From Bdellovibrionales bacterium (GTDB lineage Bacteria; Bdellovibrionota; Bdellovibrionia; Bdellovibrionales; UBA1609): a stretch of 10,176 nucleotides of DNA. Made by a program: the position numbers and the translations under genes. Positions 1 to 7,200 of the stretch are shown piece after piece. The notes beneath the pieces were generated by a model. It saw only the letters and a list, made by a program, of their open reading frames with translations. It did no database searches and was not told where the DNA came from. The stretch's first letter is position 1. Each line of letters starts with the position of its first letter. The stretch is taken from contig JANQSX010000046.1 in assembly GCA_028279085.1 (NCBI GenBank), positions 1 through 10,176 of the forward strand, in the 5' to 3' direction.

Positions 1-965
1 AATACAGAAGGAAACTTCTCCTCCAAAGTTAAATGGCCCTTTCCATTAGCCATAGCTTTAGTAACAGGAAAAGGAGTTCTCACTCCCGCCACAACATCTT
101 CACCCTGAGCATTTATTAAAAATTCACCGACCAGATGTTTTTCCCCATTGGAAGGATTACGGGTAAAAGCCACACCAGTAGCACAATCCTCCCCTTTATT
201 GCCAAATACCATAGCCTGCACATTAACTGCTGTTCCCCAATCATGACGATAATTATTTAATTCACGATAAGATATGGCACGAGAATTATTCCAGCTGTCA
301 AACACGGCTGAAATAGCTGAATAAAGTTGTTCTTCCGGATCTTGAGGGAAATGCTTACCGGTGGCTTGCAGCACCTGTTCTTTAAAACAATTAACCAGTT
401 TCTTTAAATCTTCAACAGTCAGTTCTGTATCTTTTTTATAATTCTTCAAACGCTTTAGATCTTCTAGAAAAAATACCAATAGAGAAGAATCTACAGAAAG
501 CACTACATCTGCATACATTTGTATAAAACGACGATAGCAATCCCAGGCAAACCATTCATCATTACTTTGCATAGCCAGAGCTTTTATAGCTTCATCATTG
601 AGTCCCAGATTGAGTATGCTATCCATCATCCCGGGCATACTCACACGGGCACCGGAACGAACACTGATTAAGAGAGGATTATTACTATCCCCAAATCGGC
701 ATTTCATTTCCTGTCCCAATCGTTTCATAGCTTCGCTGATTTCTTTTTTTAAAAAATCAGGAAGATTTCGATCATTTTTGTAAAAAACACGACACATATC
801 CGCAGAAATAGTGAACCCAGGAGGAATAGGAAAACCCAAGGAAGTCATTTCAGCCAAATGCGCCCCTTTACTGCCTAAAACATCTCGCAATCCAGCTGAA
901 CCATCCACTTGTTGAGGGAAAAAATAATATAGATTTTTATTTGATGTAGCGACTGTCTCTTTCAT
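1..965 (-). CDS. ppdK: Pyruvate, phosphate dikinase, N-terminal part (runs off left edge)
   Basis: Pyruvate phosphate dikinase interconverts pyruvate + ATP + Pi and PEP + AMP + PPi in the cytoplasm, linking glycolysis and gluconeogenesis. The 321 codons present cover the N-terminal ATP-grasp nucleotide-binding domain. Seen directly: the glycine/lysine motif LGSKGAHLAEM (residues 30-40, K33 matching the family's ATP-binding lysine), then GFPIPPGFTIS, then VRSGARVSMPGMMDSILNLGLND starting near residue 102 (R103 and R107 are the family's ATP-site arginines), then a YRRFIQMYADVV block and DWGTAVNVQAMVFGN...GVAFTRNP. The swivelling phosphohistidine domain and the C-terminal PEP/pyruvate barrel lie beyond the edge. 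The ATG at 965 is chosen because an in-frame TAA stands just upstream of it; only a weak GGA is present as ribosome site. It lies downstream of glyS on the same strand with a 144-nt gap, so it may be co-transcribed or have its own promoter. No frameshift was seen in the part present. Confidence 0.96.
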   Translation of the reverse strand, partial: MKETVATSNKNLYYFFPQQVDGSAGLRDVLGSKGAHLAEMTSLGFPIPPGFTISADMCRVFYKNDRNLPDFLKKEISEAMKRLGQEMKCRFGDSNNPLLISVRSGARVSMPGMMDSILNLGLNDEAIKALAMQSNDEWFAWDCYRRFIQMYADVVLSVDSSLLVFFLEDLKRLKNYKKDTELTVEDLKKLVNCFKEQVLQATGKHFPQDPEEQLYSAISAVFDSWNNSRAISYRELNNYRHDWGTAVNVQAMVFGNKGEDCATGVAFTRNPSNGEKHLVGEFLINAQGEDVVAGVRTPFPVTKAMANGKGHLTLEEKFPSV

Positions 966-1043
966 TTATTGTTCCATTGTTAGCCATATTTAAGAAATAG
1001 ATACACACGGAAGAAAACATTTTCTCCCACTAAGTTTATATTG

Positions 1044-1070
1044 TGTATATTTTTTTTAATAATCGGTCAA
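1044..1070 (-). promoter_or_regulatory. Possible promoter of ppdK
   Basis: Read on the minus strand, TTGACC (1065-1070, five of six matches to the -35 consensus) is followed after 15 nt by TATACA (1044-1049, four of six). It sits in the 144-nt glyS-ppdK gap, about 80 nt before the ppdK start. The spacer is short and the region is AT-rich, so chance matches are likely. The rest of the gap contains a short inverted repeat GTAAAAATTTAC (1097-1108) just after the glyS stop, too weak to call a terminator. Confidence 0.35.
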
Positions 1071-1109
1071 ATTTATATCTTTTTTGCTTGAAAATTGTAA
1101 AAATTTACA

Positions 1110-2408
1110 TCAAAAAAGATTGGTTCCATTGAGATAATCCTGTAATTGATCTATAGCCAGACGATCTTGCTTCATTGTATCACGATGACGAACAGTGACT
1201 TTATTATCTGTTAAAGAATCAAAATCAATGGTAACACAAAAAGGCGTTCCTATTTCGTCCTGTCGCCTATATCTCTTTCCAATACTACCCGTTTCATCAT
1301 ACTCCACCCGCCATTTTTTTCTCAAAACAGCACTGATTTTATACGATAAATCTTTTAATGGCTCTTTTTTACTTAAAGGAAGAACAGCTAATTGCACAGG
1401 AGCTATTTGCGGGTTTAGCCGTAACAACACTCTACTCTCATTATTTCCTATTGTTTCCTCTTTATATGCAGAGCATAGCAAAGCTAAAATAAGACGATCC
1501 AAACCGATAGAAGTTTCAATTATCCAGGGAATATAAGAACTGTTTGTTTCCGAATCAAAATAATTCATTTTTTTACCACTGAACTTTTGGTGTTGCGTAA
1601 GATCAAAATCACCACGATTATGAATACCTTCCAGTTCTTTCCAACCTATAGGAAAAAGAAATTCCCAATCCACCGCTTTATGTGCGTAATGAGCTAATTC
1701 ATCTTTATCGTGTTCATGAGGACGAAGGGATGTCCCGGGAAGTCCGATTTTCTGCAAAAAATTCTTTCTTTCCTCCATCCAGTATTCAAAATACTTATCC
1801 GCGCTTTCCTTTGACACAAAATACTGCATTTCCATTTGTTCAAACTCCCGACAACGGAAAATAAAATGACCAAGTGTGATCTCATTTCTAAAAGCTTTTC
1901 CAATTTGAGCCACTCCGAATGGAATCTTTTTTCTCATACTAGTTTGCACATTTAAAAAATTAACATAAATTCCTTGAGCCGTTTCAGGACGCAGATAAAC
2001 TAAAGAAGCTTCTTCTTCCACCGGACCGGCATGAGTTTTAAACATTAAATTAAAATCTCTAGGTTCTGTCAGATTTTTAGAACCACATTTAGGGCAGGAA
2101 TTGATTTCTTTTTCCATACGAAAACGAAAACGACATTCTTTACAATCCACTAAAGGATCGGAAAAACCATCTACATGACCGGAGGCTTTCCACACAGAGG
2201 GGTGCATTAATATAGAAGAATCCAATCCCACAACATCTGAACGATGAATCATTTCTTTCCACCAGTGCTGTCTAACATTCATTTTAAATTGCACACCTAA
2301 AGGACCATAATCCCAACAAGCACTTAAACCACCATAAATTTCACTGCTGGGAAAAATATATCCACGTCTTTTACAAAGAGAAACAAGAGAATTAAGATTT
2401 TTTAACAT
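1110..2408 (-). CDS. glyS: Glycine--tRNA ligase, single-chain (alpha2) type
   Basis: A class II aminoacyl-tRNA synthetase that charges tRNA-Gly with glycine in the cytoplasm. The 432-aa length matches the homodimeric bacterial form, not the alpha/beta tetramer of E. coli. The N-terminus carries SLCKRRGYIFPSSEIYGG...WDYGPLGV (residues 10-39), characteristic of this type. Motif 1 region: HPSVWKASGHVDGFSDP (69-85). A likely zinc-binding insert has Cys89, Cys92, Cys105 and Cys108. Motif 2 is FRNEI (173-177) leading into CREFEQMEMQYF (186-197). Motif 3 is ETSIGLDRLILALL (298-311) with the ATP-binding Arg305. The C-terminal anticodon-binding domain starts near 335 (APVQLAVLPL) and includes RYRRQDEIGTPFCVTIDFDS and VTVRHRDTMKQDR. 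The ATG at 2408 places the conserved SLCKRRG block close to the N-terminus as usual; there is no clear Shine-Dalgarno. It is complete, shows no missing signature residues, and precedes ppdK. Confidence 0.97.
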   Translation of the reverse strand: MLKNLNSLVSLCKRRGYIFPSSEIYGGLSACWDYGPLGVQFKMNVRQHWWKEMIHRSDVVGLDSSILMHPSVWKASGHVDGFSDPLVDCKECRFRFRMEKEINSCPKCGSKNLTEPRDFNLMFKTHAGPVEEEASLVYLRPETAQGIYVNFLNVQTSMRKKIPFGVAQIGKAFRNEITLGHFIFRCREFEQMEMQYFVSKESADKYFEYWMEERKNFLQKIGLPGTSLRPHEHDKDELAHYAHKAVDWEFLFPIGWKELEGIHNRGDFDLTQHQKFSGKKMNYFDSETNSSYIPWIIETSIGLDRLILALLCSAYKEETIGNNESRVLLRLNPQIAPVQLAVLPLSKKEPLKDLSYKISAVLRKKWRVEYDETGSIGKRYRRQDEIGTPFCVTIDFDSLTDNKVTVRHRDTMKQDRLAIDQLQDYLNGTNLF

Positions 2409-2469
2409 TATATATTAATAAGTAAGTTGTTGAAAAACGAAAGGTCTTAATACAATAAGCAGATCTTAA

Positions 2470-2499
2470 ATTATATCATTTAAAATTAGATATAGTCCA
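2470..2499 (-). promoter_or_regulatory. Probable glyS promoter (extended -10)
   Basis: On the minus strand a perfect TATAAT (2470-2475) is preceded by TGA, giving the extended -10 form TGnTATAAT. An 18-nt spacer separates it from TGGACT (2494-2499, four of six matches to TTGACA). Initiation near 2463 would give a 5' leader of about 55 nt to glyS, too short for a T-box. This is the best promoter match in the window, although AT-rich background lowers certainty. Confidence 0.55.
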
Positions 2500-2626
2500 G
2501 TATCTTAGTAAAAAAACACAAATGAAGAGCAAAACGCGTCATAACTATTTTTTTATTAATGAAATAACGACATAAAGTGAAAATTTAATAAAACTACATA
2601 AATAAAAAAATAATATAAAAAATTTG

Positions 2627-2639
2627 AACAAAGTTTGTT
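2627..2639. promoter_or_regulatory. Operator-like palindrome AACAAAGTTTGTT
   Basis: A perfect dyad with 6-bp arms around a central G. It overlaps the candidate -35 box TTGTTA (2635-2640) of the rightward operon, a position where a dimeric repressor could block RNA polymerase. No specific regulator is recognised and a single 6-bp-arm palindrome can arise by chance in AT-rich DNA. Confidence 0.3.
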
Positions 2640-2663
2640 AAGAAAATGTAATATTTTTATACA
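2635..2663 (+). promoter_or_regulatory. Candidate promoter of the barrel/lipoprotein operon
   Basis: TTGTTA (2635-2640) and TATACA (2658-2663) are separated by the optimal 17 nt. Transcription from here would leave a leader of roughly 220 nt before the first gene. A closer alternative is the 2721-2748 pair. Only four of six bases match in each box and the surroundings are AT-rich. Confidence 0.35.
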
Positions 2664-2720
2664 AATATGAATTTTTTCCATACTTTAAACTGATTAACAT
2701 AAAAATAACACAAAAATATT

Positions 2721-2748
2721 TTGTTTTTTCTAGAAAATAATTTAATAT
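2721..2748 (+). promoter_or_regulatory. Alternative candidate promoter of the same operon
   Basis: TTGTTT (2721-2726) and TAATAT (2743-2748) with a 16-nt spacer. It would give a leader of about 135 nt that still contains the inverted repeat at 2766-2795. The -35 match is weak (three of six), so this is only a possibility. Confidence 0.25.
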
Positions 2749-2765
2749 GAGCGCAACTGTAAATC

Positions 2766-2795
2766 AGGAGAGTCTTTTTTAATTATTAATCTCCT
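2766..2795 (+). repeat. Inverted repeat in the presumed 5' leader
   Basis: AGGAGA (2766-2771) pairs with TCTCCT (2790-2795) across an 18-nt AT-rich loop. It lies about 95 nt before the operon's first start codon, in the leader of either candidate promoter. No U-tract follows directly, so it does not look like a terminator. The left arm resembles a Shine-Dalgarno sequence, but no start codon stands at a suitable distance. Confidence 0.35.
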
Positions 2796-2875
2796 TTAAC
2801 AGTACAGCAGGTAAAAAAATTGATTAAACAAATACAGTGTAATTTTGTTTTTAACTATTCAACTTCTAACGTCGC

Positions 2876-2881
2876 AAAGGG
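2876..2881 (+). promoter_or_regulatory. Ribosome binding site deciding the barrel gene start
   Basis: AAAGGG lies 8 nt before the ATG at 2890 but only 2 nt before the ATG at 2884 and after the in-frame TTG at 2845. This spacing favours the start at 2890, which also gives a standard signal peptide. Confidence 0.55.
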
Positions 2882-2889
2882 AAATGTGT

Positions 2890-4275
2890 ATGCGCATATT
2901 TTGCAACAAAAAAATATGGAAAAACACGCAGAAAGTTATTTGCTTTCTGACTTTTGCGTTGCTCATACCCTTTGCTCATAGTATTCCTGAAAATCAAAAT
3001 CCCTCTCAAATAAAAAATTCCCAAAACTCTAAAAACAATCAAATTATTAAAACCCAGTCAGATAATGCCGATCCAAATAAAACGGATAAAAAAAAATCCA
3101 ATTCAAAATTAATAGACATATTTAATTCCACATTGTTTAGTACCAGTCCTACAGATACTAACTCTTCCCTCATGTGGTTGCATGATCCTGAAACTCAAGA
3201 AAAAAGAAGTGAAGTCATAGGTGCTCAATCCAATATTTTTGAAGGCTCATGGAAGTTTGGTTTAGAGGGTTTTTTACTAAAATCTCATAAGGACTTTACG
3301 GAAATCATCCGTACAAGAGTAAATGCAAAAATTGTGACTCGCTTTACAGACTTTTTTGCTGCACAAGCGGAGTTTGAACTATTAACAGGTACTGGCTCCA
3401 TTCAAAAAATTTATCAAAGGTTAGGAGAAACAGGAGGAATTAGTCAAAGGGAAATTTTTCTTTCCTATAAAGCTACCAACTGGCTTAATATCCGCGCTGG
3501 TGTTATTAATCAACGGTTTCTAGACGCTCCTTTATTATTAGCTGAAATCCCCTTTCCTTCCTTATTAGAAAATGTTGAATTGTTTAAAGGAGAAGAACAC
3601 CATCTTTCCTTAATTTTTCAGCAAGCTATCCCGACTACTTTCTCAGATAGCCATTCCATCTATACTCAAGAACTTGCAGAAACACCTTTGCTTATTACAA
3701 AATCATTTTTCTGGGATTATGATCCTAAAAGTTTTTACAAAATTAATTTCAAAGGTACTTTTTTTCACTATAATCCTCTTACTAGTGATATTGCCGCTAA
3801 AAGCTGGTTTTACGGAAACAGTATAATTGGTGCACCAGCTACTATTTTTAAATACCGCTACACAGGTTTTCATATAGGTATAGAACCTTCTTTTCAGATT
3901 TTCTCTAACCTGGGTCTTAAACTCAAAATACACTATATAAATAATATAAGAGAAATGGAGGCAGGAGATCGCTTCAACGAAGGTGAATTATACAGTATAC
4001 AATTACCATTTGATGTAACAGAAAATATCCGAATCACACCCACTCTTGAATATTTAACCAATCAAGCCAATGCTTCCGTAGGTCATTACAATAGTGAAAG
4101 ATATGGCCACAGTAATAGAACGGGATATGTAGGAGAGCTGATTGTGAATTTTTACAATAGAAATCTAGAAGTTGGTTTTCGTTATTTAAAAACTGAAGAA
4201 GTAGTAAAAAAAGGAATCAATCCGGAAGAATTTTATTATTTCTTATTTTTGAGGACTAATTATGTCAATATTTAA
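2890..4275 (+). CDS. Predicted outer-membrane porin-like beta-barrel protein
   Basis: Predicted 461-aa exported protein. Residues 1-31 form a signal peptide: basic N-region (RIFCNKKIWKNTQK), hydrophobic core VICFLTFALLIPF and an Ala-His-Ser cleavage motif at 29-31. A low-complexity Asn/Lys/Ser/Gln/Asp linker (about 32-85) follows. The remainder has alternating hydrophobic/polar strands rich in Phe/Tyr/Trp, for example WLNIRAGVINQRF (from residue 198), YTGFHIGIEPSFQIFSNLGLKLKIHY, and GELIVNFYNRNLEVGFRY near the end. This is typical of outer-membrane barrels, loosely resembling phosphate-selective-porin-like proteins, but no family can be assigned. The last strand ends in NYVNI and lacks the common terminal Phe. 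Start 2890 is preferred over TTG 2845 and ATG 2884 because of ribosome-site spacing and signal peptide shape. Its end overlaps the lipoprotein gene by 14 bp, implying co-expression. An A9 tract (3088-3096) lies in the linker. The solute transported, if any, is unknown. Confidence 0.8.
   Translation: MRIFCNKKIWKNTQKVICFLTFALLIPFAHSIPENQNPSQIKNSQNSKNNQIIKTQSDNADPNKTDKKKSNSKLIDIFNSTLFSTSPTDTNSSLMWLHDPETQEKRSEVIGAQSNIFEGSWKFGLEGFLLKSHKDFTEIIRTRVNAKIVTRFTDFFAAQAEFELLTGTGSIQKIYQRLGETGGISQREIFLSYKATNWLNIRAGVINQRFLDAPLLLAEIPFPSLLENVELFKGEEHHLSLIFQQAIPTTFSDSHSIYTQELAETPLLITKSFFWDYDPKSFYKINFKGTFFHYNPLTSDIAAKSWFYGNSIIGAPATIFKYRYTGFHIGIEPSFQIFSNLGLKLKIHYINNIREMEAGDRFNEGELYSIQLPFDVTENIRITPTLEYLTNQANASVGHYNSERYGHSNRTGYVGELIVNFYNRNLEVGFRYLKTEEVVKKGINPEEFYYFLFLRTNYVNI
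4251..4254 (+). promoter_or_regulatory. Ribosome binding site of the giant lipoprotein gene
   Basis: GAGG lies inside the last codons of the barrel gene, 7 nt before the ATG at 4262. With the 14-bp gene overlap this supports coupled translation of the two proteins. Confidence 0.6.
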
Positions 4276-7200
4276 TATTTTTTTATCTTTATTGTTTATA
4301 TTTACAATAACTTCCGGCTGTCTCTCTAGAGATGAAGAAGAATATTCTATCGGCGAAGGTTGCCAAGGAAGATTTCAAGTAGAACAAGTAACAGGCACAC
4401 TCTCCTTTTCTGATGAAACTGTTTTACCCGAAAAGTTCACATTGGATTTGAAAGCTTGTATTCGCTCAAGGGGAAGAATAGAAAAGTTACCTGGTTTTAG
4501 TTTTGGACTGAGTAATGATAAAGCAAAATTGAGTGTACCAGAAAAGGAAATCCCTGAATCTACTAACTTGGATAACAAAAAAAATAAAGTGATCAAAATG
4601 AATTCCGTTGATGACGGCTGTATTTACTGGACAGAAGAATATGATTACGCTTACAACGACCGATCCCAATGGATTAAAATCACCCGCCACATTAAAGGAC
4701 TCTCAAACTCCCATCCTGGGATGTGTACAATACCCATCGCTGTTAATCCCTGGCTTCAATTGGAGCAACATAGAAACAACCAAGTGGCCGACTACAGGAG
4801 CATATATAGTAAAGACAACAGTCTTTTAATAGATAGAGTGATAAAAGAAGACGGATTGGATTTTCTAAAAAGAAAAAAGAAAGAAGAAAAAGACCATACA
4901 GTGGATATTATTATAGATAGCCTTACCTTGAACATGGATAGCTCCATAGCCCAATCTGAAAAAAGAGTTCTAAAGGGAAACACAATAGAAGCGGAATTAA
5001 GATACATTATAGAAGATATTCATGAAAATCGAAAAAGCAGGAATAACAAAATACAGGCTGGAGATTTTAAAATTGAACCCCATTTATTAATTGAAATTAA
5101 TAGCATAGATAATGGTAACACCATAAGAACAGAATACATAAAAATGAATAAAAATAATATCTCCGGAATTAAAACATTCTTCAAAAATGATAAATTAGAA
5201 AGTTATCCTTTTGATTGGAAAGTCCCTTTTGAAAATTATAATCCCAGGGCAGTGGCGCTTTATTTAAAAGTAACCCCTATAGGGGAAACCGCTAAAAGGG
5301 TTAATTCCTTTGAAGGTATTTATAAAATCGGATCATCATATAAAAAAGTGGTGTTAAATAACAAACACATTTTAAATCTAAATGCTATCTTGTCTTCTAA
5401 ACAATATCTGGGAAGATCAAGTAACTCTAATAATACATCAGACGAATCGAATCATATTTATAATCATCCCAATGAGTGTTTTGAAAAGATTAATCCCAAT
5501 AGGAATAATAAAGGTAATATTCTCATACAATGTATATCAGACAAAACAGCAAAATTAGCAGATGGATCACTGCGAACCGATTTTGGTCCGGCAGGATGGA
5601 CTGCTGAAAAAATGAACCTTCGTTTCTTCCAAATGGAAAGAGAAAATTGGCTTTCCAGGGAAATCAGCACCATTGTTGAAACTTCCATTTATGATCCCTT
5701 ACACGGGACTAAAATCAGCCGACATGAAATTGATATTGAAGTGATTGATCTCACTACCGGAGAAACAACATTAGTTAAAAACATCTCTACCGAACTTAAC
5801 GGTAATATCAGTTTTAATATATCCACCAAACAAAACTGGTATCAGCGGCAAAGATATTTTTTGAAAATTATCATTTTTAGAACAAAGACAGAGGAATTAA
5901 AACTGGAAAAAATAGTGGCTATCAACCCTTGGGATTATGGGTTTACCCATGGTTATGAAGTGAATCACCCGACAAAGATCAGAACCACTTGTCTTAAAGA
6001 AGAAGATAAAACAATAGTGTCCAACCTTTTGAAAAAGGAAACAAACATTACAAATATAGACGAAAAACAATTAAAAACTATTCATAAAATATTTTGTCAT
6101 GATCCATCTAAAAAAACAACTGAAGATACTCCTGAAGACACTTCTACAAAAGAAACAAAAGCAACTAACTGGGGGAGTATTTTTAACGCTTTCAAAAACA
6201 CACTAATAAGTATATTAAGAAAACCCTTTATTCCTAATGATTATTTCTATGACAAATTCAACAGTTCAAAAGATGTAAAGAAACCAACAGCTCAAATTCA
6301 TTTATTTAGATCTATTAATAAATATCCAACCCATTTAATTGATGATTCTTTAAATAGAGAGTTGTATTACAACTTACGTTTCAAACTATCTCCCCGTGTG
6401 GTTCGCCATGACGATATAGCTATCGGGCAACAAAATAAAGGTCCTCTCAGAGATGGTGTATATGTATTTCAAATGGCCGTTCTAAAAAACAATCAGGAAA
6501 GAGTAAGTGGCGAACAATCTATGGTTCAATCCCGAGAAACATTTTCAATGTATAATAATGCAAATGAACAAAAAGCCGGCACAACTTCCTTATATTGTCC
6601 CACTAACCAACAAAATTGCGTAAAAGCTCCTAGTAAAGAAGATTTTTTAATTCCACCTACAAATCTACCGGTTGTTATTCGTGAAGGAATGGTGAAAACA
6701 GATGTTTTAACCCTTATAAAAAGAGAACATTTACTTTTTGCTAATTCCAAAAATATCCTGGTTTTTAGAGTTATACCTGCTGATCCTAAAACTGTAGTTT
6801 GTAAAAATAGAGATACAGAATGCACAATGAAAGAATCGGAATACGACGATACTTATGAAACCGCCTTTGATTGGAAAGAAACCATTAAAACAATCAAACC
6901 GGCTGATCCTGATCGAGACTATGATATGATTTTCTATACATACAAAACACCTTTTATTCCATCTTTATGGGCTAATTGGAATATTACACATGAAATGGAT
7001 ATTACTTTTGATGATCTACAAAACATATATGAAAACTTATTAGATGAAGATATAAAAGCAGCTTTACAAAATGACCCTTCTTCAGAAAACAGTACAGTAA
7101 AATTATCAGATGCAGAACAAATACATACAACATTATCCACACCGGATAGAGTGGCACGGAATCAAGATACCCTACAGTCTAGGATACATTCAGAAGTCCT

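Larger units (their letters stand above)
2409..2889. other. AT-rich divergent intergenic region
   Basis: About 480 bp separate divergent glyS and the rightward barrel/lipoprotein operon. The sequence is very AT-rich with many A and T tracts, and no reading frame here looks like a protein gene. It holds the glyS promoter near the left end, candidate rightward promoters at 2635-2663 and 2721-2748, a 13-bp palindrome at 2627-2639 and an inverted repeat at 2766-2795. An 11-codon frame (2747-2782) lacks a ribosome site. The long AT-rich stretch 2500-2760 could be intrinsically curved or bound by a nucleoid protein, but that is inference. Confidence 0.7.

Noticed and set aside
598..783. Plus-strand open frame of 61 codons
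   Set aside because: Antisense to the conserved ATP-grasp region of ppdK; its translation has no features of its own.
1195..1536. Plus-strand open frame of 113 codons
   Set aside because: Antisense to the conserved motif 3 and anticodon-binding region of glyS; a shadow of that gene.
2409..2463. T-box or other riboswitch before glyS
   Set aside because: The leader predicted from the promoter is only about 55 nt and shows no specifier/antiterminator-like structure.
2747..2782. An 11-codon leader gene
   Set aside because: No ribosome binding site and too short to support from sequence alone; kept only as a weak regulatory possibility.
2845..2889. Upstream TTG (2845) or ATG (2884) start for the barrel protein
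   Set aside because: The ribosome site at 2876-2881 is correctly spaced only for ATG 2890, and the added residues would put an extra hydrophobic/polar stretch before the signal peptide.
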